DNA of 49,111 nucleotides from NCBI GenBank assembly GCA_018398765.1, contig JAHBMJ010000390.1, positions 1 to 49,111 of the forward strand, given 5' to 3'. This document shows positions 12,301-22,992 of this stretch, piece after piece; within the stretch, counting starts at the first letter, position 1; every line of letters begins with the position of its first letter. The notes under the pieces were generated by a model, which had not been told where the DNA came from, did not search any database, and worked only from the letters and a program-made list of their open reading frames with translations. The translations under genes were made by a program, and so were the position numbers. This stretch comes from Chromera velia. Taxonomy: Eukaryota > Sar > Chromeraceae.

Positions 12301-14861
12301 GTAAACCTGCAGGTCGTCTTGGGAGGATTTGGATCGATCGAGTCGGTTTGGATTTGACGAGATCTGAAGTCCTGAAGTGGTACGCCCCTCTTCGGGACGC
12401 TCTCCCAAGGCCTCTGCCTCCTGCCTTGCTTCCTCCTGCGAAGACTCAAACGGGGGTGGCGGGGGGGACGGATGAGAGGACGAAGGGACGGGACAAGGGG
12501 AAGAAGCGGAAAAGGGGGGGGGACGTGGCAGAGGAGGGCGAAGAGGAGACAGCAGGTGCGGGTCATGAGAGAGAGAAGGATGAAAACACTGCAGGTGTTG
12601 TGAAAACAGAAGGAGTCCATTCCTCCTCCTGGGGGTTTCCATCCTCATCATCAAGTTCATCTTCCTCCCTTGGGGGTATGCGCTTTCCCTTTCCCACCGA
12701 GAAGGCCCTCCTCTCAATGCCCGATCCTTTCGCGGACTCGTTGGATTACCCCCATCCTTTCAATTCCGTCAGTCTGCCTGTCAGAGAGTATCTGAGGATT
12801 CTAGAAAGCGGGGAGCCAAAAGAGCCGTTTGGGAGGAACAACTTGCTTCTTGAATGTGTGGTTTGTTTGTCTCTCTCACATTTCGTTGTCTCGCCTTGCG
12901 TCGCATTTCTTCTCTACTTCCCCCCTTTCCCATCTACTCGCAAGAGCGCCACACGTTTCATCCGTTGTCGTTTCCCGTATGCACGAGTACGACCTTGTTG
13001 TTGCAAGCAGATCCAGCCGTCAACCCAGACGGGGGCCAGTGGAGAGAGGGACATGGGGGCCTGGATTGCTGGGAGCAGCTCTCCCTCTCCACACAACCAG
13101 ACACTGCAAGGGGGGGCCGCACAAAGAGAGAGGGAGCGTCTGGCTGTTGACAGATTCAAAGGGGTGATGGTGGAGGTCCCCCCTCAGGGAAGGCAGCCTG
13201 CAGGTCCGGGTATGCGCCTGGCGCCGTACCCAGATCCACCCGCCGCCGCCGCTGCTGCAGCCGCGGCGAGTGGAGCGGGAGGCCGAGATAGGGAACGGTC
13301 AACGAGGGAGAGGCAGAGACCAGACGGTAAAGGGGTGTGCCTCAGAATGCTGGAGACGGGAGAGACTGGTCTGATGGACTGGGCGGATGTAGGAGGCGCA
13401 CACAGGACGATGACACGGCAGGGAATCGCAAAGGTATTTATTGTCTTTCTTTCTTTCTTTCTCTCTGTCGCTCGTTCTTCCTCGTGTAACTCTTTCGTTC
13501 TCTATCTATGTGTTCATTCAGCTTTTGGGGAGGCAGCAGGGTGTAGCGTATGACTTCAGTGTGAGCGTGAAACCCGGTCGAGAGGTGTGGCGGCGAGGAG
13601 CGCTTCGCTCTACCCTTTCAGGGTCCCCAGGCCACATTGTTTCTCTCAGAGACCGTTTCTTTCTTTTGCCTTGTGTTCTTTCTTGCTTTCTTTGTCGTGT
13701 GCGCCAAAAATTGCCAGAGGGAAAAACAAACAGGCAGCCTGTGTGTCTGCTTGAAACGAAAGAGATAGGCAAAGAGAAAATTTCAAATTTGTCTGTCCGT
13801 CCGTCGTGCATGCCAGTATGTTCTCTCCTGTTGCTAAGAGTTGCCTTGATGGTGAAAATCGACTCGTTTTGGTCGTTGGCTCTGTGACTTGTGATCTTTC
13901 ACGGTCTCTCTGGTGTTCTTGTAAAGCTCAAGAAGACGTCTCCGAGCTTTGATGATTTTTTTTTTTCATTCTATCGGGAAGCCTTGGTTGTCGACACAGG
14001 CCGTGTGTCCGGTTTCGCGTGCGTCAAAGTAGAAGAGTCTCTGCTTTTTCTTTTCCCAGTCCTTTCCTACATTTGTCTTTCCCGCTCTCGCAGGCGATGC
14101 GAACATACGACCAGTCGATGGCGGTGGTGGTCGACTCTGATCTTGTTGTTGGTGGGCCTCTGAGCGCATCCGACGGGCGGAAGTCGTCCGATGGTAAGAC
14201 GGTCTGGAAGTACGCACTCACAACCGAGAAGGAGATGAGGAGCGCAGATAAATACACACAATCGGTGGTCAAAGACCTCCGACACGCCTTCAACCATTTC
14301 AAATGGGTAAGTAAATAGGAGGAGTTGGCTTGTTCGTTGGCTGGCTGGTTGGTTGGTTGGTGACTCTTCTCCCGTCTGCTTGCTTGGGTTATGGTTTGCC
14401 TGTCTGTCTGACCTCTCGGCTTCCTTTCGCACCTCATGCGATTCCCTTCATTCGTACCTGTTCGCCCATCCTTTCGACTGACTGAGCCCCCATACCCCCT
14501 GGGGTGGCACCCAAATTCGAAATGAAGTCCCCGTCCTGCTTGATCCCTTTCTGTGTTTCTTTCTGCTGGACGAATGTTCATTCCCTCCCTCTCTGTTTCT
14601 CCCGTCACCTCCCTTTCTGCCTGCAAATCCACTGGAGCCATTCAGTCCCTCGGTGCGGCGATGCCCAAAGGCTCCAAGTGCCCCGCGAATCTTCCGCCTC
14701 CCTACCGACCCCCTTCTGACGATATCCCGATGGAGGTCATCCCTGCTCCCCCCCCTATGCCTCTGGGTCTGGGTATGGATGAACAGATGGTGGACTCGGC
14801 AGCAGTGTCGGAGGCAGAGAAGATGGTCATGGCGGGCTCTTGGGGGAACAAGGGAGGCTAG
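6538..14861 (+). CDS. Enhancer-of-polycomb (EPL1/EPC)-like protein, about 15 exons, about 897 aa
   Basis: EPL/EPC proteins scaffold the piccolo-NuA4/TIP60 histone acetyltransferase module in the nucleus. Phase-consistent exons: 6538-6621, 6774-6891, 7141-7219, 7504-7639, 8785-8919, 9210-9293, 9680-9721, 10363-10407, 10827-10924, 11330-11742, 12313-12857, 13011-13433, 13522-13584, 14094-14306, 14646-14861. The N-terminus (IRQRKID...IWRDEESL) resembles the EPcA start. The core follows: acidic KEDVDFL, then EVYEYWKRRREDLDRPLLRK (about residues 180-200), basic RRPRKTNTRR, then a coiled helix ending in IRKWMMKREETKLR. Past residue 275 the protein has a DPLESGEARIPP block, RVGLDL, and Lys/Arg/Asp-rich and poly-Ala low complexity. 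An in-frame ATG at 6514 is an alternative start. The 42-nt exon is the weakest, and a small exon between 9722 and 10362 may be missing. Several introns are microsatellite-rich. Confidence 0.85.
7919..8067. repeat. (TATC)n, (TGTC)n and (CA)n microsatellites in EPL intron 4
   Basis: Runs of TATC (about 7919-7972) pass into TGTC (about 7968-7985), and (CA)n follows at about 8038-8067. They lie inside the 1.1-kb intron between EPL exons ending at 7639 and starting at 8785. Confidence 0.9.
8460..8665. repeat. Minisatellite of about 50-bp units in EPL intron 4
   Basis: ATATAGTCTGTCTG begins near 8475, 8527, 8574 and 8627, so the unit is 47-53 bp. Each unit joins the pyrimidine-rich box to a purine block of GAAGAAAAGGAGGGAGAAG type. 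Just upstream, AAAGGGAACCCCAGAA is duplicated (8143 and 8176) and CTG-rich trinucleotide runs occur near 8210-8265. The whole intron looks built by local tandem duplication. Confidence 0.75.
8920..8986. repeat. (GTCA)n, (GC)n and (GT)n cluster at the start of EPL intron 5
   Basis: The intron opens with its donor GTCAGC, followed by several GTCAGTCAGTCA units, then a GCGCGCGC run and a GT run. The donor motif is thus repeated many times just downstream of the junction. Confidence 0.8.
9305..9336. repeat. (AG)n microsatellite in EPL intron 6
   Basis: An uninterrupted GA dinucleotide tract lies shortly after the exon 6 donor at 9294. A (GT)n-rich stretch (about 9467-9500) and a (TTTC)n tract (about 9779-9812) follow in the next introns. 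Confidence 0.85.
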
Positions 14862-15420
14862 AAATTCAAATCACCCACCGCCCCTTCTGCACGGTTGTTT
14901 GGCTTCTCTCTGGGTGTCATTCCAGTGTAACAATCCCACAGTGTTTCTTGCTCCATTCATGGATGCTTTAGCCTCGATAGTTGCTGCGGGCCTGGGCTCC
15001 GTATGGATTACCATGTGCAGGCTGCTTTCAGTGAATTAACAAAAGCCAACCTGCAATGGTTGACTGTCTCCACAAGTTCTGCCTGTGGAGTAGCGGACAT
15101 GCCGCATACTGTGACAAATTAAACACTGACAATCTATGATATATATCTGGCTCTTTGCAAATATCATAAAATCGTCATCGTCGTCATCATTGTAGCCTAA
15201 GACCTATACGGTCTAATATAGGGGTAGAATATAGGCTATTGACTATAAGAGCCTGAGATAGCCTGAGACGTGGTTGAGACGTGTATCTCATGGCTATAAC
15301 TTAGTAACTAATAGTAAGTGTAAACACATGTCTTCAATAGTATGTGTCTTAATTTTTGTCTAGATTACTGTTTAGGCTATACTGTCAGGCTAGCTGTCAG
15401 CTAGGCTGTCAGGTTCTCTC
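14862..15420. other. Gap between EPL gene and LINE copy 1
   Basis: Bases 14862-15050 probably contain the EPL 3' UTR. Bases 15170-15420 form an A/T-rich stretch full of CTAG-, TAGCCT- and GGCTA-type words with short inverted pairs, a composition seen again near 33640-33760 and 46390-46510. No coding exon is recognised. Confidence 0.5.
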
Positions 15421-17508
15421 ATGATGAGGTGACTTAACCCGCCAGCCATCGTATCCCAATGGCAAAGGGCAGTCTGTGAGCATTCATGTCATATTGCAAG
15501 CTAGGAGCACGCTAGCGAATGCTCACCTAAAGCGGCCGAACTTTAGGACTACTAGCTAGCAGAACACTGCTCCCCAGGATCGATCAGTCCGGTCTTAGGC
15601 ATGCAGCAATGAGGGCACTGGCCTTTTGGGCGTCCTTCTGAAGAAGAAGCGAGAAGTACCGCCTTATACGCTCCTCAGCCTGCCCCACCCCCCCACCCCC
15701 TCGGGCTTCCTGTCTCTCTCCATGCTTACACACTTCTTCTATCGACATACGCTCCAGTCACCTATACTAGAGATCACTCAGTCTCCCCCGCGGCCCCTCC
15801 GTTCGGACACAAGTTGTCAGACGGTGAATTGGATCGTCAATCAATTTCTCCCAACTTTTCTCTTCACAGACTTTGCAAATTGATTCAACCCTGAGAACCC
15901 TCCCCCCATGGTTTGCCCCCCCTCTAACAATGGCACATAACAAAGGGCGGAAAACTGCCCCAGGGGAAGACAAGAACTACTTGGGGAGAGGTTCCGCCGA
16001 GGCAGACCATAAGCCCCCCCTCCCTTCCATCAAGCTTCCGAGAACCAATTTTGCAAAACGTTGGCTGCTACTATTCTCCTTCTGATATTCAGTCAGGCAA
16101 GCAAACGGAAGAAAAGACACACTCCTATACATTCCTTATCTCCCCTGCCTCCCCTCTCTCCTTTCTATAATGGAGACCGGGTTTACCCAGTCCTTCATCT
16201 ATTCGTTCACCTCTCTGTTTCTCGCTCCCCTTCTCAGCTTGCTATCTGATGTTCTGAAATTGACCTCATCAGGTTCACCTTTAAGAAGGGCAGGACTGAC
16301 GGGTTGCACAAGCTTCTTTGCAGACCCCGACCACGCCTTTAACTCCCCTCTCCTGTGGCATGCTCACAATGCTTAAGGCAAAGCCAATCGAGCAAGGGAG
16401 AGACTTCTCAAATACCCCCCCACTCTGATACTAAGAATCTCTCTCATGGGCCTCAGCCCAACGGCTACAAGGGTGGGAAATATAAAAGAATTCCAAGGCA
16501 GACGGAGAGACCAACGCATAAAACGAAGCTGGAGGGAGTCTAAGCATCGGATGTCAGATTTTTGAATGGGGAGAGCTTCAAGGGAATAGGTGGCGACGGG
16601 CTCCCACATCCCCTTGAAAAGGGATATGCGACTATGGGGGGAGAGCATACCTATTGATACACACAGACCCATAGCCCCTCCAGCTCCCCTTTCTATGGCT
16701 TCAAGTCTGGCGGTCACAGACTTACGGGGGTTTGCATCAGAAAAAACCTGATAGCCAAGATATCTGTTACAGTAACTCTTTACCCACTCGACCGTCCGAC
16801 CCTTGAAACGAATTTTATCTATCTCCCCTCTACCTGCCAATCTTATCACCTTTGTCTTCTTCAGATTCACCGTCAACCCCCACTTGTCACAATAGGTAGC
16901 CAACCGATCAATCCTCTTCTGGAGGTTTTGGGGGGAGTGTCCGAAGATGACAAGGTTATCGGCATATCCCATGCTCTCCAGCAGTAGGTCTCCTAATCTC
17001 ACTTCTGTCGGGGGTCTGTCTGGGGGGGAGGAGTTTAAGGCTCTGGGCTGAGCCTCTAACTCCCCCCTCCATCAGGCGCTCGCTTCCTCAAGAAGGTTTG
17101 CTCGTTCCTCTTGCCGGAGCTCCCTGTATTAAAGGCTAATGGAGGTATGGATATTATTGATAAAGAGAAGAAAGAGAAGAGGAGAGAGTAGGTCCCCTTG
17201 CTTGACTCCTGTTCCTTCCTCAAACATATTGTCCGAGCCCTCAATCTTCCCCATTACTTTGACATACATCGCATGAATTATTCGAATGTCCCCCTCCTCC
17301 AGCCCTTCTTCTTTAAGCCTCTCTATCAGTTTTTTCCTGTCTACTTTATCAAACGCCTTACTAAAGTCCACAAAGGAAGCAAACAACGGTCTCTTCTTGT
17401 TTCTTGCAGTTTCGGATAAAGCAAACAAAACATGAATCGCCTCTCTAGTTCTGACCTCTTTCCTGAAACCTATCTGTCTGTCATCGATCCTCGTTCTCAG
17501 CCCAGACT
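15421..17508 (-). mobile_element. LINE (non-LTR retrotransposon) copy 1, 5'-truncated and broken
   Basis: Translated from the minus strand, the right part encodes the reverse-transcriptase palm (FVDFSKAFDKVDRKKL, then GVKQGDLLSPLLFLLF near 17160-17200). After a disruption around 17000-17130, the catalytic box appears as YADN instead of YADD (about 16950). Then come thumb sequence and a C-terminal Cys/His knuckle, CKVC...H....C, near 15790-15870. The protein is split over at least two frames, so the copy is inactive. Its 3' end, at the low-coordinate side, ends in an ATGATGAGG stretch equivalent to the (GAT)n tail of copy 2. The 5' end breaks off inside the RT near 17500. It shares long near-identical stretches with copy 2. 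Confidence 0.85.
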
Positions 17509-18347
17509 GCCCAGTTTACAACAATCTTTTAAAATCTCATAAACATGCATGATTAGATATGAATCATATATAATCAAAGTTAATAAAATTATACTTAGAT
17601 TTTGTTTCATTAGCACAGTCTAGCAGGTATGACTGAGGTGTCGGTTTTAGTTTCGGTTTTAGTTGGCTTACAAAAACCAAAGTAAGTCTAATTTAAATCA
17701 AAACCGAGAACCAATTAAAACATCTTATTCAAAAATAAAAAAACATCTATAGCTACTCTAGTTTTATTAATTTTGCATAATTTCAATAATTATTTTCTGG
17801 CCACGTCGATCATATAGTCCTCAGTGACTCCTCATCATATGCTAATAGATCATATGTAATCATAATATGCTATCATTGGTCTGACGTAGCTAGATTTTGT
17901 CCTAAACAGAATGTTTGTCAGTTTGTATCAGTTTGTGTTCACTGTTCAATTTCTTTTCACATCTTTTGAGTATGAAATTAAGGGCCATTGCCCCCCGGAC
18001 CAACGATTACCTGATTGATCTAGTGATTGAATGTTGTGGGGACAGACGCAATTAATTGAGGGAGAGCGCGGGAACGAACGCTCAGCATGACGTTTCAGCC
18101 TTAACTTTCAGAGTATTTCGATCAGGCAAAAAGGTTCAGATTGTTTGCACGTCTTTCAGTTCCACCTGCATGCATGGCGCATCACTGGTGGCTTTCGAAG
18201 GGATACAGGCTGACTGAGTTGAACAAAGTTGCAGTGAAAGCCCTCTCACTGCACTTCTTTGAAGTTGTTTTTTCTTTGGCTGTCTCGTATTTCAGTCTTT
18301 GCTGTCTGCTGAGAGAATCGATTTGAGCAACAACAATTGATCCTCCT
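17509..18347. other. A/T-rich intergenic region
   Basis: No gene is seen. Bases 17640-17735 contain an imperfect inverted pair (TTTCGGTTTTAGTTGG against AACCAATTAAAAC), which may be the remnant of a small DNA transposon. Bases 17770-17990 are low-complexity A/T sequence with repeated ATCATATG words. A GCATGC lies at about 18169. The last part probably holds the 3' UTR of the minus-strand kinase gene. Confidence 0.4.
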
Positions 18348-19289
18348 TCAGCCCTCCCAGGGTTCCAGGAGCTGCCCTATGAAAGCAAGCTCCTCGTCGG
18401 CCGTTTCAAGCTCTCTTGCTTTTCCAAGTATGGCGACGTTTGCTTGAACCCGCTTGTCCGATGGAAAGAGCGTGCCATCTGCTCTCCCACTGCTGGACGT
18501 CTGGATGGTAAACATCAACGCATTTGAGTGGTTTTTACCAAACAGAAAGGCAAAGGACGTAAGAAGCTTCAGAACGTCGCCGCTGCTTCTGCAGGGTGCT
18601 TCTTTTCCCCCGACTGGCGCATGCGCCCTCTCCCAGTCGATCAATTTGGCTGTTGTCGCACATTGATTGACAAATAGGTTATACGGTTGGGTGTCACAAT
18701 GATGCCATTTGTGCTCCTTCAATGCTTTGATGGCGCGCAGAATGGAAACCCAATTTTTTGCAGCCACCGCAAAATCAATATCTTGACTCTTCGTAAAGTC
18801 GCCCCCACCTCCCGCGAGGTGCCCCACAGTCTGCCACTGGCTCACACAGTCCCCTATTGTTTCCTCACCCAGTAACTCCATCACAAGACGACCGTCTTTT
18901 GAGCCCGACACAACACCCTTTTCGTGAAACACTGGGGTTAAATTGTTGCCCCAAGGCGCATTGCTGACGGCCTGCATCGACTCGGCCTCCTGATCGACTT
19001 TGCTTTTTGTGTCCAGTTTGATGACCACTTTTTTACTGGTCCCTGCGATCACCGCTTCAGCAACAAACACGTCCCCCTGTGCACCCCCACCAAGTTGTTT
19101 GAGGACATGACACCCTTCCAAGCCTTCGCATGCCGAAGTGGCTGTGGTGGATCCCGTCTCCTTCTTCTGCGTTCTCTTTTTTGTAGTTAAGACTCCAAGT
19201 CTCTTCGACAACGAGAGTCCATTTCCTGTCGGGAAAAGCAGAAAAGAGACCAAAAAACAAGGAACGAGCAAGATAGATTTTGAGATCAT
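18348..19289 (-). CDS. Secreted atypical protein-kinase-like protein, single exon, 313 aa
   Basis: The ATG at 19289 begins a clear signal peptide (MISKSILLVPCFLVSFLLFP), so the product should enter the secretory pathway. A kinase fold follows: glycine loop GGGAQGDVF (67-75), VVIK with Lys91, a candidate helix-C Glu in DQEAES (99-104), catalytic loop HHCDTQPYN with Asp199 and Asn204, and LIDWERA with Asp218 where DFG is expected. All nominal catalytic residues are present, but HRD is HCD and DFG is DWE. The IDWE ending is typical of aminoglycoside/choline-kinase-like phosphotransferases, whereas the N-lobe looks like a eukaryotic protein kinase. The chain ends soon after the C-lobe helices. 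It is divergent from the membrane-protein gene at 20079. Substrate unknown; a secreted effector or ER/Golgi kinase are both possible. Confidence 0.75.
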   Translation of the reverse strand: MISKSILLVPCFLVSFLLFPTGNGLSLSKRLGVLTTKKRTQKKETGSTTATSACEGLEGCHVLKQLGGGAQGDVFVAEAVIAGTSKKVVIKLDTKSKVDQEAESMQAVSNAPWGNNLTPVFHEKGVVSGSKDGRLVMELLGEETIGDCVSQWQTVGHLAGGGGDFTKSQDIDFAVAAKNWVSILRAIKALKEHKWHHCDTQPYNLFVNQCATTAKLIDWERAHAPVGGKEAPCRSSGDVLKLLTSFAFLFGKNHSNALMFTIQTSSSGRADGTLFPSDKRVQANVAILGKARELETADEELAFIGQLLEPWEG

Positions 19290-20078
19290 TTCAACCGGTT
19301 CCCTTGCCAGGCTCTACAAGGTGATTTGTTTTGTTGCGTGAAGTTTTTCTGTTGATCTGATAACTCTGTTGTTCTTTCCTTTCGGTATTGCCTCCTGTGC
19401 CTGCGTCCGAAGACAGCGACTGAAATGCCACTGATATATAGACACCTAGAGGATCAAAGCACATGGGAAGGAGCTGGAAGTCTCTCTTCAGGATCGATTC
19501 GAGATTCGATGGATCGGTCATATATATTTGTCAGACTGCATGCATGCATGCAATGATGCAGAAAAATTTATTATAAATCGATCGACATGCATGCAGGCCT
19601 TGAAAGCCTTTTTCAATTAAGGCTAGAAAATTAAGAAAATGAGTGCATGTCGCGCGCATTGCGCGCTCTTTTAATTGAGTCAATTAAGATCCTGCTCCAC
19701 AAAATTCTGGGGCAAGCCGTCTCCTCTGAGGCTGAGATCTATGGGCTTTTCTAGACGCTGGAATTTCGATCAAATTGGCCGCTCATTGCCACAAGAGCGT
19801 CGTGCTGAGGGACTGCGAGTACCTCAGGTGGCTAGCTCGACGACGGCCTTGTCAGTGAGGCTGCAGGAACGTACACGGCACGCGCACGATCAAACTCTCA
19901 CCCGTAACCGTCTCGCAAGCTCTGAGAATCTTCAAGGCCCCTGAAAACGTACTTTCCTGCCAACAGTGTGTGCTTATGAACATCGCCGAGCGGTGACAGA
20001 TACGGAGGTGCACTTGCTGTCTCTGTTAGTGGTTGTGCCTGTCTCAAGTGAGGAAATAGAAAACGGAGAAGAGAAAAA
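19290..20078. promoter_or_regulatory. Divergent promoter between secreted kinase (-) and membrane protein (+)
   Basis: This short region must serve both genes. It contains TGCATGCATGCATGCA at 19537-19552, ATGCATGCA at 19587-19595, a CGCGCGCATTGCGCGCTCTT box near 19651-19670 and, touching it, the perfect palindrome TTAATTGAGTCAATTAA at 19671-19687 with a central TGAGTCA. The clustering resembles the other two divergent promoters of the window. Bases 19740-20078 contain no recognisable exon and are probably the 5' UTR of the plus-strand gene. Confidence 0.6.
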
Positions 20079-21384
20079 ATGTCTGAAGACGGCCTCCTGT
20101 CGATGGTTGCTGAGAACTTGAGAAATTCTCAGGCAGAAGAAAACGTTTCGTTTTTGTCTACAATCAGCTTTGTGGTGCTGCTCTTGCTGGAGACGCCTTT
20201 ACTTCTGCTAACTGCTCGGAAGTAAGTGAGGGGAGGAGGGGAAATGCAAAAACATTTTTTTACTGTTTGCCAATGAGACAATTGAAAGTGTGCCTTTGTG
20301 TGTATCTGCAGGTGTGCAAGGTCCCGTCTCTACATTGATGGCGTGGTTGCGATTTTCGTGTTGGTGTCTGGGGTGATGGCTCAGGGTGTGCTGGTTTTTG
20401 GTTTCGATTATTTGGGGGCACTTCGTGACTGGGTGAGGACAGAGCACATCTTCCTTCAGGCAGGGCTTTTCCTGATTTTGGTGAATTTTTGTCAGTTCGA
20501 ACTGGAGACACCGGACTCCATCTGCAGAGGGCTTTCTGTGTGCCTCTCTGCTCTTCTTCACTCTGTCGACCCCTTGGGAGTCTGGAGCTCCACTCTTCCT
20601 GCTGCCATTGCTCTCCTCTGTACAGTGGCGTTCCTTGGAATGAAGGGAAGGAAGCCCCAGTACGTGCAGAAACACCTGCCTTACGTTGTGGTCTTCGGTG
20701 TTTTGGCTGGTGTCTTTTACTGGCTGTCTCTCGATGAGCGCTGGTCCCCCACGTCGCCTCTCTTCTCCGCCCTCACACGCGTGGGGCTGGCAGCGGCAGC
20801 GCACCAAGCAGTGGCGGCAACGACCCCGAGTGCGCTGATTCTCCGCAGACAGCGACTGCAGCGTCGGGACGCAGGGCTGGGGGCAGGCGGGGATGGGGGG
20901 AGGGAGAGAGACCTCGAGGGAGGGGGGGGCGTACCTCTGGGTGCCGTAGGAGGGACAAAGAAGGCAGACGATCCGAGGGTGTCGCAACAGGTCAGTGGAG
21001 TGCAGGGGATTCAGACAGAAAGGAAAGAGGATGGGCAACATTCTGTGATCGAAGGAAATGAGAGAGGGTGGAAGGCAACCGAACATGGGATGGATTGCAG
21101 CTCCATGGGGGCTGGGAAGCTTCGAGAGAGAACCTTTGTTTCATTGTTTCTTTTCTTTTTCTTCTTTCTTTCTTTCTTTCTTTCTTTCTTTTCTTTCTTT
21201 CTTTCCTTCTTTCTTTCTTGCTTGTTTTCATTCCTTCCTTTCTTTCTTCCTTGTTCTTTTCTTTCTTTCTTTCTTTCTTTCCTTCCTTCCTTCCTTCCTT
21301 CCTTCCTTTCTTTCTTCCTTCCTTCCTTCCTTCCTTCCTTAAAACTTTCTTTCTTTCTTTCTTTCTTTGTTTCGTTCTTTCGTT

Positions 21385-21416
<32 letters not shown>

Positions 21417-21433
21417 TCGTTCTTTCTTTCGTT

Positions 21434-21464
<31 letters not shown>

Positions 21465-22558
21465 CGCTTGCTTGCTTGCTCTCTGCCTGCCTGCCTGCCT
21501 GCCTGTCTGTCTTTCTTCCTTCCTTCCTTCCTTCTCCGATTCATACATTCATTCATTCATTCATTCATTCCGTCCTCCCCTCCCTCGCTCCCTTGCTATC
21601 CTTCTCCATGTTCACACAGCTCTTCATAGCTTCCTTCCTTCTTTCTCCGTTTCCTTCGATACTTCTTTCTTCTTTATTTTGTTCTTTCTTTCCTTTTCCT
21701 TTGCCTTTTCCTTCTACCCCTTCAGCCCCCCCACCCACCCTTTTCTGTCTGCCTTTCGGCCTTCCCGGCTTTCTCCTTGCATCTGTCCCTCCCTCCGTTC
21801 AATTTGAACCTTTCTTTCTATGTACGTGTTCGTGCAAGCAAGTTGCGGGTCGCGAATGGGACTTGAGAGAGTGCGTGAGAGAAAATTCTGTACGCAGAGG
21901 CGCGGGTATCCTTCCACACCCTTTTATCTCAGAAGTTCTGACTCTCCTTTTTGTGTCGCTGTCTGTTTAGAATATATTGTAAGACGGAATGAAAACAGGA
22001 GTCACACACCCTGTGCACCTCTCCATCTATTTATCTATGTATTTATGCATCTGCCTGCCTGTCTGTCTGTTATGAATGCAGCTCCGATCTGCCGTCGAGA
22101 TGCACGAGAAGCTGATGGGCATGAACCTGGGCGGACCCCCCCCCCAATTCCCACCAGCACCCTCGAACGGTGGACCTCCGGGCGCTCCTGGCGGCCCCCC
22201 GGCCATGAATCCTTTCGGGGTCCCCCCGCAGCAGTACAGCTCGGCGCCCTTCTCCCACTCCCCCCCGGGCGGAGACTCTCAGTACCCAGCTGGGGGGGGA
22301 GAGCAGGTCCAGGTGATGGCGTCAGGAAGCAGACCGATCGGGGGAGGGGCGACGCACCACCAGCGACACGGGCATGGTGGCCCCCCGCCAGCGTGGCACG
22401 CGTCCTTCTCCCCAAACAGTCAGCAACAACAGCAAGGGGCATCTCCGGGATCAGGCGGTGGGGGGGGAGGGAGTGGGGTGCCTGGAGGGGGTGCTGGAGG
22501 AGTTATTCAGGGCGCGATGTCGATGTACACAAAAAAAGGGAAGAGTCATGTCGTTTGA
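20079..22558 (+). CDS. Multi-pass membrane protein with Gly/Pro-rich tail, 3 exons, 432 aa
   Basis: I do not recognise the family. Exons: 20079-20221, 20312-20990, 22082-22558, joined in phase through donors GTAAGT and GTCAGT. The first 250 residues carry five or six hydrophobic segments: FVVLLLLETPLLLL (about 30-44), VVAIFVLVSGVMAQGVLVFG (about 60-80), FLQAGLFLILVNF, LPAAIALLCTVAFLG, YVVVFGVLAGVFYWL and perhaps VGLAAAAHQAVAA. A charged, Gly-rich linker follows, then a tail rich in Pro, Gly and Gln that ends MYTKKGKSHVV. The tail looks disordered and cytosolic. Intron 2 (20991-22081) is dominated by a 400-bp CTTT tract. No transporter signature could be identified, so its function is left open. 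Confidence 0.7.
21145..21572. repeat. Very long (CTTT)n/(CCTT)n polypyrimidine tract in an intron
   Basis: The sense strand of intron 2 is almost purely pyrimidine for about 400 bases: CTTT, CCTT, CTTG, CCTG and TGTC units in blocks, then ATTC repeats (about 21543-21570). The matching strand is nearly pure purine, and many sub-blocks are mirror-symmetric. The intron still has a good acceptor at 22081. Confidence 0.95.
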
Positions 22559-22992
22559 TCTACAGCCGAAAATCGGTCGAGGCAAGCTAGTTCCATGCCA
22601 AGTTGACAAATTTAAGATCATTAAAGTCGTTTTATGATTTAATACTACTAGTAATGGATAACAAAGCGATGATCACGAGTTTTCAAGATTACCTTTCTAG
22701 TTACCTTTTAAGAATTTTAAATTTATTTTTTAAATTTTACAACCGTTAAGAAATAAATTTTTAAACTTGTAATGTTTTAAGTCTTTGTAGAAAGCACTGG
22801 AAGCGGGCGGGTAGGGCTACTTCTTATATGCTAGGCTATGCAATGGGACAAACTGAGGGTTAAACTCAGTGAAGACTGGAGTGAGGAATAATTGCCACTT
22901 GATTGTATTAATTGAGCTTAGCTTAAATTGGCATGTCTTTCGCACACTTTAAATTTTTTAAATACTTTTTTTTTACATTAGAAAGTTTTCAC
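22559..22992. other. A/T-rich gap before the transposon cluster
   Basis: It holds the probable 3' UTR of the membrane-protein gene and then low-complexity A/T sequence with many TTTAAATTT-type words. No gene is seen. The last eight bases, GTTTTCAC (22985-22992), are the left copy of the target-site duplication of the following element. Confidence 0.5.

Noticed and set aside
19675-19944. Open frame of 89 codons before the membrane-protein gene
   Set aside because: Starts without ATG, no recognised domain, and lies in the promoter/5' UTR of a divergent pair.
21011-21970. Long open frames of Phe/Ser/Leu or Lys/Glu/Arg through the CTTT tract
   Set aside because: They are by-products of a tetranucleotide repeat inside an intron with good donor and acceptor sites.
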